A stretch of 55,155 nucleotides of DNA, taken from Verrucomicrobiaceae bacterium. GTDB lineage: Bacteria; Verrucomicrobiota; Verrucomicrobiia; Verrucomicrobiales; DEV007. A model generated the notes under the pieces. It was not told the DNA's origin and did not search any database. It saw nothing but the letters and a program-made list of their open reading frames with translations. Both the position numbers and the translations under genes were made by a program. Location of the stretch: NCBI GenBank assembly GCA_024229495.1, contig JAAESJ010000001.1:1-55155 (forward strand), in the 5' to 3' direction. Positions 17,108 to 27,400 of the stretch are shown in pieces (the first letter of the stretch is position 1; the number at the start of each line of letters is the position of its first letter).

Positions 17108-18118
17108 ATGAAACGTCAATTTAGCGTTATTTTCTCAATGATTGCCCTCATCCTGCCCGTCTCTGGTGAGGATGATAAGTCAAAGCCAGCGACCGGTGCC
17201 CAAGTTGCCGCCAAACCCAAGGTCACCAATGAGCATAAGGACATGAAGATAGTCAGCTACCTTATTGGTGCTGATATCGGATCGAACATGCAGCGCGCTG
17301 GGCTTGAGATCGACATTGACCGTTTTCTTGCAGGCTTTAAGGCGGCGTTGAACAGTAAGGTGCTTGATTATTCCGATGAGGACAAAACCAGAATCCTGAA
17401 CGCATTCAGCCAGGACCGGCAGACAATTGCGCGCAGGAAATCCCAAATCAAGGCACATGGACTGGAAACGATAGCCCAATGGGATGCCTTGGCGGCCAAG
17501 AACAAGGCTGCGGGGGAAAATTTCCTCGCTGCGAATGCGAAAAAGGAGGGCGTCAAGACTACGGCCAGCGGATTGCAGTATAAGATCATTAACGCGGGCA
17601 AGGGAGAGATTCCTAAATTAACCGATCGCGTAAAGGCAAAGTATCGTGGCACTCTCGTTGATGGAACCATGTTTGATCAATCCAAGGGCGATGCGCCCAC
17701 TCAATTCAGTTTGCGTGGTGTGATCAAGGGTTGGACCGAGGCGTTGCAGATGATGCCCGTCGGCTCGAAGTGGCAATTGTTCATTCCCTCAGACCTCGCC
17801 TATGGCGACCTTGGCCGGCGCCCTCCCATTGGGCCAAATACAACACTGATTTTTGACATCGAGCTTGCTGAGATTACGAAGCCGGTTCCCCGGGTTAGTC
17901 CACCGGTGCGTGCGCCGCAGGTGAGATCCAGCAATAAGCCTGCTACAGGCGCTAAGCCTCGCAAGCCAATTACTGCTACCACTCCGCCGGTTGCCGTTGA
18001 GTTTCCAAAGGAAAAGGGTGGAAAGATCAAGGTAACACCAGTTGACCCGAAAACCGGCAAGCCGATTGGCAAGACCAAGCTGATTGAACCCAAGGCACAG
18101 CCCGAGAAGAAGAAATAG
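17108..18118 (+). CDS. FKBP-type peptidyl-prolyl cis-trans isomerase with N-terminal helical domain
   Basis: Exported folding helper that isomerises X-Pro bonds. The signal peptide is MKRQFSVIFSMIALILPVSG. Residues about 45-150 match the helical dimerisation domain of Mip/FkpA-type FKBPs (SYLIGADIGSNMQRAG, FLAGFKAAL). Residues about 158-258 are the FKBP core: GLQYKII, VKAKYRGTLVDGTMFD, VIKGWTEALQMMPVG and IPSDLAYGD. An extra proline/lysine-rich tail of about 75 residues ends in KKK and is not part of the usual fold. It diverges from the znuA remnant. Confidence 0.9.
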   Translation: MKRQFSVIFSMIALILPVSGEDDKSKPATGAQVAAKPKVTNEHKDMKIVSYLIGADIGSNMQRAGLEIDIDRFLAGFKAALNSKVLDYSDEDKTRILNAFSQDRQTIARRKSQIKAHGLETIAQWDALAAKNKAAGENFLAANAKKEGVKTTASGLQYKIINAGKGEIPKLTDRVKAKYRGTLVDGTMFDQSKGDAPTQFSLRGVIKGWTEALQMMPVGSKWQLFIPSDLAYGDLGRRPPIGPNTTLIFDIELAEITKPVPRVSPPVRAPQVRSSNKPATGAKPRKPITATTPPVAVEFPKEKGGKIKVTPVDPKTGKPIGKTKLIEPKAQPEKKK

Positions 18119-18225
18119 CCGTTTTTTGAGGCGCAGAGCGCATGGGAAGCAGGGCGTCTTGCGACATGCTGCTTGTGCCTTTTGGCCGGTGAGTGGAAAG
18201 GTTTTTCCTTAAGCATTCGCGAAAG

Positions 18226-19074
18226 ATGTCAGAAGAAAACATTACTGTCGGGGTTTTGGGGTTGGGGATCATCGGCAGCAGGGTTGCCCAGAACCTGCGT
18301 GACCAGGGCCGGAGAACCTGTGTATGGAACCGTACACCCCAAGATCATCCGGATGCTCTTGATTCGCCAGGTGAGGTTGCCGGCAAGGCTGGTGTTCTGC
18401 AGATTTTTGTTCGTGATGGGGAGGCTCTGTTGACAGTCGTGGACGCTATGGCTTCGCAACTGGGCAAAGGGCACGTCGTGCTGAACCATGCCACGGTTTC
18501 TCCGGAGGCAACCCAAGAGGCGGCGTTGCGTGTCGGCAATACCGGTGCGGCATTCCTGGATTGTCCCTTTACCGGCAGCAGGGATGCAGCAGCGGAGGGT
18601 AAGCTGAATTATTATGTGGGCGGGGAACAGGCAATCGTTGAGCAGGTTCGCCCAGTATTGGATGTCAGTGCCCAGACGGTTACGCATCTTGGAAAGATTG
18701 GCACGGCCACTGTCTTAAAGATTGCTACCAATATGATTTCAGCGACCACCGTCGCAATCCTTTCCGAGGCGCTGGCAATTTGTGAGGAGGGTGGGGTGGA
18801 GCCCCGGAAAATGGAGCAGGCGCTCGCGGTAAACGGCTGCGCCTCGGGATTGTCAGCAATGAAACTTCCGACAATGCTTACCGGCGATTACCTGCCACAT
18901 TTTTCCCTGAAGAACATGCTTAAGGATGCGGGGTTCGGATTGGAGTTGGCTGACAAAAGCGGAATGAGCCTTCCTGTACTGGCTTCCGCCGCAGCGACAA
19001 TGATGGAGCAAATGGATGCCGGGCGGGGGGAGGATGATTACTCGGTGGTTTACGAGAATTATCGCAAGGGATAG
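18226..19074 (+). CDS. NAD(P)-binding beta-hydroxyacid dehydrogenase family protein
   Basis: Belongs to the 3-hydroxyisobutyrate dehydrogenase/6-phosphogluconate dehydrogenase-like superfamily. The Rossmann loop GVLGLGIIGS is at the N-terminus, FTGSRDAAAEGKL corresponds to the substrate-binding GxxxxA segment, and VLKIATNMI contains the family's catalytic lysine. The all-helical C-terminal domain is present. I chose the ATG at 18226; an in-frame GTG at 18193 would add 11 residues before the usual start of the fold. Substrate unknown; neighbours (FKBP, YgfZ) give no hint. Confidence 0.85.
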   Translation: MSEENITVGVLGLGIIGSRVAQNLRDQGRRTCVWNRTPQDHPDALDSPGEVAGKAGVLQIFVRDGEALLTVVDAMASQLGKGHVVLNHATVSPEATQEAALRVGNTGAAFLDCPFTGSRDAAAEGKLNYYVGGEQAIVEQVRPVLDVSAQTVTHLGKIGTATVLKIATNMISATTVAILSEALAICEEGGVEPRKMEQALAVNGCASGLSAMKLPTMLTGDYLPHFSLKNMLKDAGFGLELADKSGMSLPVLASAAATMMEQMDAGRGEDDYSVVYENYRKG

Positions 19075-19085
19075 GGATTGCCAGC

Positions 19086-19104
19086 CTGCTCCACCTTGGA
19101 GCAG
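19086..19104 (+). terminator. Strong hairpin after the dehydrogenase gene
   Basis: Perfect 8-bp stem CTGCTCCA/TGGAGCAG with loop CCT, 11 bases after the stop codon. No T-tract follows, so it may end transcription only with help from Rho or may protect the mRNA end. Confidence 0.35.
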
Positions 19105-19153
19105 CTGAGTTGAAAGTGTGGATTGATGAACCTTGCACTATGACCTTTGCCAC

Positions 19154-19999
19154 ATGAAATCCATTGACCTTTCCCGGCGTGCCAAGTTTCGCCTTTCCGG
19201 TAGCGATCGTGTCCGCTACCTCAACGGCCAGGTGAGCAACGATGTCACCAAGGCAGCCGGCGATTGTGCCATTTCCGCCTGTGTTACCACGGTTAAGGGG
19301 GGGTTGGAGGGGTTGGTATGGATAAGTGTTGAGGCTGGCGGACAGGCTTTTTTGATTGATGCTGACGCTGAGTTGCGGGAGTCGCTTTTTGAGCGGCTTT
19401 CAAGATATATTATTGCCGATGACGTGCGATTGGAGGATATCACCGGGGATTATCTCCTGATTCATGATCTTGGTAAGAGGATAGCCGGCATTGCCTCCGA
19501 AAGGTTTGCCCTGCCGGGCAATGACCGATGGATACGCCCGGGAGCCTTGCCTGCGGGAGCAGACTGGATGAGTGCCTCTGCTGCTGAGGCGTTAAGGGTT
19601 GAGGGCGGCATACCGGGTTGGGGAAATGAACTCACCCTGGGGACACTACCTGCAGAGGCCTCGCTTGAGTTAAGAAGCGTGGATTTTCACAAAGGGTGTT
19701 ACGTTGGACAGGAAATCATCTCGCGTCTGCAAAGCGTTGGGCGTGTCAATCGCCGGTTGGTGGCGCTTGCCTTTAGCGGGAGTCGTCCGCAACCAGGGTG
19801 GCTACTTCTCGATGTTGCCGGGGAAAAAGCCGGTGAGGTGACCAGCGTTGTTGAATCTTCAGACGGCTTTCTTATTGGACTTGGTTATGTTAAGCGGGAT
19901 ATGACCGTGGAGCTGGCGGTTTCCGGGGGCCAAGACCGGTCATGTTCGGCAACAACGAGAACCAGTGCCTTTCAAGGTGAGTTCACCGGTCAGCAGTGA
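19154..19999 (+). CDS. ygfZ: YgfZ/GcvT-family folate-binding protein
   Basis: Folate-dependent protein involved in Fe-S cluster enzyme maintenance and tRNA thio-modification in E. coli. The signature KGCYVGQE is present (Lys180, Cys182), within DFHKGCYVGQEIISRL. The early LSGSDRVRYLNGQVSNDV stretch is the usual GcvT-like folate fold start. Length 281 from the ATG at 19154 is normal; a farther in-frame codon at 19133 adds seven residues and is less likely. Tail-to-tail with SixA (26 bases apart). Confidence 0.9.
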   Translation: MKSIDLSRRAKFRLSGSDRVRYLNGQVSNDVTKAAGDCAISACVTTVKGGLEGLVWISVEAGGQAFLIDADAELRESLFERLSRYIIADDVRLEDITGDYLLIHDLGKRIAGIASERFALPGNDRWIRPGALPAGADWMSASAAEALRVEGGIPGWGNELTLGTLPAEASLELRSVDFHKGCYVGQEIISRLQSVGRVNRRLVALAFSGSRPQPGWLLLDVAGEKAGEVTSVVESSDGFLIGLGYVKRDMTVELAVSGGQDRSCSATTRTSAFQGEFTGQQ

Positions 20000-20025
20000 G
20001 TGATTCCGGTGGGGTAGCGGGTATC

Positions 20026-20535
20026 TCAAGTGGCAGGAAGATCCCGGGGAGTGATAAAATGCCTGAGCCGTCCGCAACCAGGGCCGATTTCTCCCCAGTG
20101 ATCGATATTGAGCTCAATGACTGCGACTGCACAGGTAGTGAAGCGATCAATTTCGTTCCCGCCGGTAAGGTGGTGGGCAAATTCATGAGTGCCGGGGTTG
20201 TGGCTGGCAATCATGACATGTTCTATGGTGGCAGTATCATCGATCGATTTAATAATGCGCTCATAATCAGGTATCGATGCAAGGTAGAGATCATCTACAG
20301 GCTGTATTTGCTCTTGTTCGACATGCAGCTTGGCGGCGATAAGCTGAGCCGTTGTTAAGGCCCGGAGTGCGGTGCTGCTCAGGAGAATGTCCGGCTTGAT
20401 TCCGTATTTATGCAGGTAACTGCCTATTTGTGGTGCGGCTTTGAGGCCACGCTTATTCAGCGGCCGGTCATGATCATTCCCGCTGGGGCAATGCCATTCG
20501 GATTTAGCATGGCGAAGGAGGGTGAGGTTCTTCAT
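20026..20535 (-). CDS. sixA: SixA-type phosphohistidine phosphatase (histidine phosphatase superfamily)
   Basis: Small (169 residues) cytosolic phosphatase. The RHG-type motif LLRHAKSEW (Arg8, His9) starts the fold; DRPLNKRG and SSTALRALTTA are SixA features, and the second catalytic histidine is in ASHNPG. SixA removes phosphate from histidines of phosphotransfer proteins such as ArcB or PTS components. Its ATG overlaps the stop of the upstream secreted protein in ATGA, so it is translationally coupled to it and to the giant LTD/CotH gene. There is no signal peptide, so it works in a different compartment from its operon partners unless they are phosphorylated before export. Confidence 0.9.
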   Translation of the reverse strand: MKNLTLLRHAKSEWHCPSGNDHDRPLNKRGLKAAPQIGSYLHKYGIKPDILLSSTALRALTTAQLIAAKLHVEQEQIQPVDDLYLASIPDYERIIKSIDDTATIEHVMIASHNPGTHEFAHHLTGGNEIDRFTTCAVAVIELNIDHWGEIGPGCGRLRHFITPRDLPAT

Positions 20536-21422
20536 TGAGCCTGTCCGGGAAAGTCCCTGCGGTAGCGCGCAAGCAGGGCGGGAAAATCATTAGGCACCAG
20601 GTAAATGCGCCCGCGGATTGTCTTGCTCTGGCCGGGAGCCAAACCTCCAATACGAAAGTCACTGTGCAGGCAGCGGATTACCCCCTGAAAGAGCTCCTGA
20701 TATGGTTCCCAGGCCATCGCCAGAAGCCACTTTCCGTCTTTGCTGAGACAACCGATTAGTCCAAGGTGCGGTGCGTCAGGGTGCAACGGCCGGGGGTTGA
20801 CATCTGCTCGCGGGACATGCTTTGGGCACCAGACCTGGCCGGGAGTGTAACGCCCATTGACGGACCATTTGGCAGTGGGCATGAAATCAGGTTTTTCGTC
20901 CTTGTCCTGGAAAATGAATGATTTTCCCATGTAGGCATATTTGTTTCCCGTAACGTCGGATCCTGTTCCGGTAAAGACCCCGACGCGGGTGCAGGGTTGT
21001 GCCCAGTGCGCTGCGGATATTTGCTTACCCTTGTTGCTGGCGACCAGGTGGAAGCTCACGCCGTCGGCGACGGCCTTGATTACGTGATCAACGATGACTC
21101 CGTCTTTAAGCGTGCAACGCAATTTCAGTGTTGTCTTGTCGGCATTGATGGAAACGAGTCTGGTCTTGTGAGCGATGACGGTCTTTTCCCAGGCCCTGTC
21201 TGTTGATCCCGGGCGACAGTAAGCCTCAAGATACCAGGTTTCAATCCTGCCTCCGGGAATTCCGGGGTGATGAATAGTAAGTATGTTGTTCTTCCACCCG
21301 AGGGTGAAAGGTGTTCGTGTCTTGGATCCTGGCTTTACTGCGCCGGTGAGTAACAGCGTTGGGAAGGAGAGTAAGAGGGCCAGTAATGCCCCCCTTATCA
21401 ATTGATTTTTTGAGCCGGTCAT
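20532..21422 (-). CDS. Secreted protein of unknown function
   Basis: I do not recognise this 296-residue protein. A signal peptide is clear (basic start MTGSKNQLIRG, hydrophobic core LLALLLSFPTLLL). The mature part is predicted mostly beta-stranded, rich in Trp, His and Gly (TLGWKNNILTIHHPGIPGG, WYLEAYCRPGS, WAQPCTRVGVFTGTGSDVTG). It ends with a GLAPGQSKTIRGRIYLVPND stretch, which resembles the closing strands of carbohydrate-active beta-sandwich proteins. Four cysteines in the mature part could form disulfides. It is coupled by ATGA overlaps on both sides: the giant gene's stop upstream and the SixA start downstream. Inferred role: an extracellular or periplasmic partner of the giant protein, possibly glycan-related. 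Confidence 0.75.
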   Translation of the reverse strand: MTGSKNQLIRGALLALLLSFPTLLLTGAVKPGSKTRTPFTLGWKNNILTIHHPGIPGGRIETWYLEAYCRPGSTDRAWEKTVIAHKTRLVSINADKTTLKLRCTLKDGVIVDHVIKAVADGVSFHLVASNKGKQISAAHWAQPCTRVGVFTGTGSDVTGNKYAYMGKSFIFQDKDEKPDFMPTAKWSVNGRYTPGQVWCPKHVPRADVNPRPLHPDAPHLGLIGCLSKDGKWLLAMAWEPYQELFQGVIRCLHSDFRIGGLAPGQSKTIRGRIYLVPNDFPALLARYRRDFPGQAQ

Positions 21423-24400
21423 TGAGCGAGCCTGACCCGGTAGAAGCGCTTGGCATTGCCGGCAAGGTTCTGGTCAATGTGGCTGGTTGTTGTGCTTGCC
21501 GAGGCCGGTACTGTGGCTAGCGTTTCCCAGGACTTGAGATTTTCACTGTAATCAATGGCATAGACACGGCCCGGTGCGCTTTCCCAGGTAACGGTCATGC
21601 TGCCATCCGCCGCCGCGGTGATGGAATGCCATTTCAGCTTTGAGTTAAAATCCAGAGGATCGGTGCCGAGGGCGACCTCCTCACCATCCAGGAAGCCATC
21701 GCCATCGGTATCAGGATTATTGGGGTCGGTGCCTGCTGATGCTTCTTCTGAGGCAGTAAGGCCATCCTCGTCCAGGTCGTCGTTCACTGTTGGAATCCTC
21801 CCGAAGCTGAGCGCTTCGCTATTGTAACTCGCCTCAATTTCGGCTTGTTGCAACGCGCGTGAGTAGACCTTTACCATTGCAATAGAGAATGAGCCGGAAC
21901 TTGCCTCGTGACGACTGCCATTGGACTGGGTTTGTGCGCCGACGACAAAGGGCAATGGCTGGTTGCTGGAATCAGTGCCCTGGACGATGAGAGGGTCGTG
22001 ATTAATGGCATTGCTTTCCATGCCATTGGTAAAGACCGTTGACCGGCCGGCACCGTCGTAAGTGTAGGCAATATGGGACCATATGTTGGGTTCCTCTACA
22101 TTGGCCCAGCCCATGGCGGTGGTGCTCCCCCAGTGCTCGATAGCGCCCACGGAGTTAATCGAGCCGTGATTGAGCGACACCATGCTGCCGGTGCCTCCGC
22201 TCTGGTGGCCCCATGATGTCACTGCCTCCCTCGAGCCAACAGCGGGGTTATAAATCCATGCTTCGATGGTGTGCGGGTTGTTACCAAGCACGGATCCAGG
22301 TGCTGTCGGGCCGATATACCAGTCACTTGTGCCGTCTATGATGATGGCACGAACCCCGGCGGTATCGCCGGCTATTGGCTCATCAGTTTCCGCCACGAAG
22401 TTACCGCCGATCAAGCCGGTGTTAGGCCATGTTGGAACGGGACCGGTATTGAAGCCTCGGGCATCCAGCAGCACCAGCAGGCCATCGGAGACACTTAGCG
22501 TAACCGGAATGGTTTTTGGGGATCCCAGCGTGCCCGGGGCGGTGAGGCTCACCGTGCCGCTGAAGGTTCCCGGGCTCAAGTTCGCCGTGTTGAATGTGAG
22601 GATATGGCTCTGCTGATCAGAGGGACCGTTTGATGAACCGTTTGTCGGGGTTACACCGATCCAGGAAACATTCGTGGATATTGTGTAGCTCATGTTGGTG
22701 TCAGGTTCCCCATTCCAGATATTAAATGGTTGGTTCTCAGCGTTTGTGCCTTCCTGGGCGGTTAAGCTCAGGCTGTTTAAATTTGTCGTGACTACGGGTT
22801 GGGCAACCCGTAGCGCCACCGGTATAGTTAGAGGCGAGTTGCCGGCTTCGGAATCTGTGATGATGATTGATGCCGTATAATTTCCGCCGGCAAGCCCCGC
22901 TGTGGAGAAGGTCACGGTATGGGTGTTGGTATCGCTGAGGCTGCTTGAGGTGCCGGACTCTGGCGAGATTTGCAACCACGGGGCATCATCAGTGATGGTG
23001 TAGTTTAGCGTATCACTGCCGGAATTACTAAGATTGAAGCTCATCGTGGGTGCGTTTTCCCCAAACGTGGAAGTGAGCGTAATTCCCGTGACATTGCTTT
23101 CAAGGCGCGGAGCGGTTGGCGGCAAGCTGCTTTCACCCGGGGTGCCTCCGGCATCAGTAGAAAGTTTCCAATTCAGGGGTTCTGTTCCGAATTCGTTGCC
23201 AAAAATACGCTCTATAGAATGCCCGGTGCCAAGAGCATCGGATGGCCATGGTTCCACGATGCCGTAGCGTACTGCGTCAATTTCGATGAACTCGGGATCG
23301 GGCTCGCCGGGTTCCGGCATTTGAAGGCGAAGGTTTTCGCCGTTGTCCTGGAGACTGCCGTCGTAGGGGCCGTAAACAGCCACTGAAGGATCGATGGAGT
23401 TTTGAGCCCGGAAAGTGGCGGGGTTGCCACTGACGATTAACGCAATCTCACCGAAGGCCAGGGTTTGTCCCGGGGGGAATTCAAAGTCGATTCCGTTGAT
23501 TTTCCAGAGGTGTTCAGGAATCGCCGGATCGAACAGATCGACTGCGCCACCGCTGATGTTTTGAACTTCGATCCAGTCCATCCGCCCAGGTTCATTCTGG
23601 TACATGATTTCTGTGATTACCAATGGCCCAATGAAGGGGTTGGCATTTTCTGCACCAAGGGTGAGCTGCTCCAGTGCAGTGAAGAATTCATCTCCCTGAG
23701 AGTTGGTGTGGCTGCCGAAGCTTACTCCGTTACGTGCGGCATCAAAGTCGCGATCCGCAGCGAAGCTCACAGGAGTGCCGTTGTTTGCCTCAATAAGGTA
23801 AATCTGGTCACCTCCGGAACTGATGGCAAACTCCCAGTCTTCAGGGACACCCGCATTCGGGTTCCAGAGTCCATTCGGGTTAAAGTCTGTCTCGTCAATC
23901 ACCAGGAATCCCCCGGCAGGCACGATTGAGCCTTCGGGAAGGAGATATTTTTGCCAGTTTTCATCCGAGTCTGAAAGATACCAGCCTGATATATCAATCG
24001 TTGCATTTGTGCGGTTGCGGATTTCCACGGAATCCAGTTCAGGCAGGTCGGTGTGAGTGAGAATCTCAGAGATCTCCAGTTCGGCATTAGGCTCGCTTCC
24101 CACGTTCCCGGGGCTACCTCCGAAATCGATACTGGGGCGCCAGTTGTCCGGGTCATCGTAGTTGCCTTCCGGGTCGATGATCTCGAGGCTGCTGCCGCCG
24201 CCATCAGCGCGTTGCGACCAGTTATTGGAATCATTGTACTGGAAGCGGTGGATGATGTTGCCCTCGGGGTCACGCAGGACAATTTCCTCGCCGCCATTGG
24301 AGAGCGAACCGCCTGCCCACTCGGTGATGAGGGCCACACCTGCACCGTATATGGCGGTGAAGGACGCAGCATCATTGGTCACAACAGCTCTTTGCCCGGG

Positions 24401-27400
24401 GTTGAGGATGAAGCTTGGAAGGACGAGTGCGTTAAAGGGTGCGCCTCCGTCGAAGCTGATCCCCGCAAGGTCGATGGGTATGCTTCCGGTATTCATGAGC
24501 TCGATAAACTCGATGCCTGTGCCGCCGGGTGCGTTATACATGATCTCGGTAATGCGCAGGGCATCAAGGTAATCGTTGGATAAGCCGGGATCGATGAGAA
24601 GAACATAGTCGAATTCAAAGCGCGCGTTCCTGGCGCTGTCTGTGCTGGAAAAGATTCCCCCCTTGCGTGCGGTGGTTCCCTCTTGCAATGCTCGGCTATA
24701 TAGGCTGATCCATTCCCCGGGTTCCCCCCGGCGCTCGAACAGCAACTGGTTTCCCGCCCGGCGAATACGTATGGTGGCATCGCCAAGAGCCCAGTCGGTC
24801 GTGTCAAGTTGGCTATAGCTTCCACCTGTGGAGCGTTTGACACGCAGATAATCACCGTCCTCGATCATGAGCGTATAACGGGTTGTTCTTGTGCCTTCCC
24901 TGAGTTCCACCATCAGCCCGGTTGCGAAGTCGCCCTGCTGCAGCGTATCGAGTGAGACCTCAGTTTGCAGGGACCAGTCGGTCGACTCCGGGAGATCCCG
25001 CCAGAGGACAGGATGGCTGGCGTTACTCATGGTCAGAGGCAGAGCGGATTTTTCACTGATTGCCATCACCAGACTCCCGGGGCGATCATCAAGTGAATAC
25101 CAGGACGAAGGGGAGTCGCCATCACGCAGTTCAAGATCTTCTGCTGTCCAGTAATCTTCAAGGATGGGATCGCTGAAGTTGCTCTGTCCTGAAGCGGCAA
25201 ACACCGCCGCCTCGCGCGTGAGGCTCGTTTCCCTGCCATTGCCGTCAATGGCTTTGAGTGTGAATGCATAAAGACCCGGTGAACCAAAGCGGGATACCGC
25301 CGTTGGGCTTGTGGTATCCGAGAGGTTGGTCCCGGCAACCGGGCTGACGGTCCATGAGTAGCTCAGGGCTGTACCTTCAGGATCGTAGCTTGCTGATGCA
25401 TCCAGATCGATTTTTTCGGAAAGGTCAACATTGAAGGATCCCGGCTTAGGATCCAAGGCGATGACAGGCCGGGCGTTATTTGTTTTGTTTGCCGTGTAAG
25501 TGTCGGTGCCGACGACGTTGCCCTCGGCATCAATGGCCTGTACGGTAAGTTGGTTGGTTCCCTGCCTCAGCTGAATACCGCTAAGGTTCCATGCAGTTTG
25601 GGAAGTGAAGTTCCAAGTTGCCTCGGGGTGTCCGACAACCCTCACGGCAAAGGTCTGGTAACCGCTGTTGCCGCTGAGGTTAATGGTGTCCGCAGATGTA
25701 GTGGTTGATGATCCGTTAATGCTGAAGTTGGTGTTAAAGGCCCCGCCGATCTCGCTTTGGGCCCGCCCCCTGCGATTGTTGTGCCAACCGGTGTAGGTGC
25801 CCTCATTGCTGCTGTATGAGTTGGAGGCGTCTTCCTCGCAGTCAAACCAGGCCTGTAGGCGAGGCCCGGTTGCGGCAAAGTCATTGATCATTTTGCCCAG
25901 ATAGTAATTTATCCTTTGCCTGACATAGGGCTTGTCGAAGAAGTTGCGTACCCCGGCGAGGTTACCGAAAAATGCCGCGCTTGAACTGCCAAAGGTAAGG
26001 TCGGAATCCCATTGAATGAGCATCCATTTGCCATCGGAGTAGCGCCGCAGGAAGTAGCCGTTCTTGCCGCGGTTACGGGTGAGGGTATCCCAGTCATCAC
26101 ACCATCCGCGGACGACCGCGTTTGCTGCCATCATGTCGATATCGGCCATCCGTTCGATTTCCTCGCGGGTAAAGGAATTGGTGCCGACCTTGCTGACCCA
26201 GGTGGTGAAGGAGGAGAAGTCGTATTCGGTTTCCCTGGAGCGCTTGATCCACTCGGCATGGTAGCGTTCCGGCTCATGGGTATTCTTCCAGCTCCAGTCG
26301 GCATTGCGCTGGGCACGCCCCCAGCCATCGTCAAACCACCATTCATCATCGATGCGATAGAGTTCACCTTTTTCGCCATCTTCCCAGTTTCGCTTCAGGA
26401 AATCATTAGCGTTGGGTTCCAGGTCCTCACGTAGGCTGGCTGAACCACCGTTGTATATCACCCGGACAAATTCGTTTTCGTTGGCGGCGTGCCCGCAGAG
26501 GTATAGCCAGTAACGGATAATGCGTCCGTGATAGGCCTTGCCCCCACCGGCATCTGAATCAATGGAGCGCTTGGAATAGCCGCGGAAGCGCTTGTCTCCT
26601 GGCGTCTTCCATTTGGCTTTTGACATTCCGTTGCCATTATCACGGGTCCATGGGCTGCCACTTTTGCGTAACTCACAGTTATAGATAATGTCCTTCTCAT
26701 TGGAAATGAAGGTGGCGTTGAAATATTGGTTGGAAAGCCGGGGAAAATCATAATCGCGCGAGGAGCTTTCGCCTGTTCCCGTGTTCAGGGAGTCTCTGTC
26801 ATACTCGGAGATGACGAAGCGCTGTGTGCGTAGGTCGGTGGCGATATTACTGTTGTCGACCACCCACATTGCCGGGAGCTGCGGTGCTGGGCCGGGGGCG
26901 ATGGAGTTGCCGCCCGCACTGCTTGCCTGGACATAGAACTGGACAATTGCATTGTCACTTTGGTGCTGGTTGAGGGATACGGAGTAAACCCCGTCGCCAG
27001 CGACTTCGTCACCGTTGATGCCATTGTCGTTCATGGCTGTGGTCTGGTAAGAGCCATTGCCGGCACTGTTGTCGCGCCGGTGGTGTACATTGACCGCGCT
27101 CAGCGCTGTTGCCGACTCGACGTTGGCAGTGATGATCACCGGATCTGAGGAGGTGGGAACTGCAGGGCTGTGTTTCAGGTTTGAAACCGTTGGGGCCGGT
27201 GCATTAATGGCGGCACTGTTGGTGCCGCCGGCGGTGCCGAGGTTTGGGGGGACTGGAAGGTGCAGGACACCGCCGAAGGAACGATCCCAGGAATATACAA
27301 CAAGCGTTGGTTTGCCGGAAATCCAGCGTGCCTGGCAACTGAAGTTGAGGGTGTCATTCTGGCTGATTTGCGTAATGTCAATTTCACAGCGGTTCGCCTT

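Noticed and set aside
24053..24583. Long + strand frames inside the giant LTD/CotH gene
   Set aside because: They are shadows caused by low stop frequency opposite a GC-rich coding strand; none shows a domain or a start signal.
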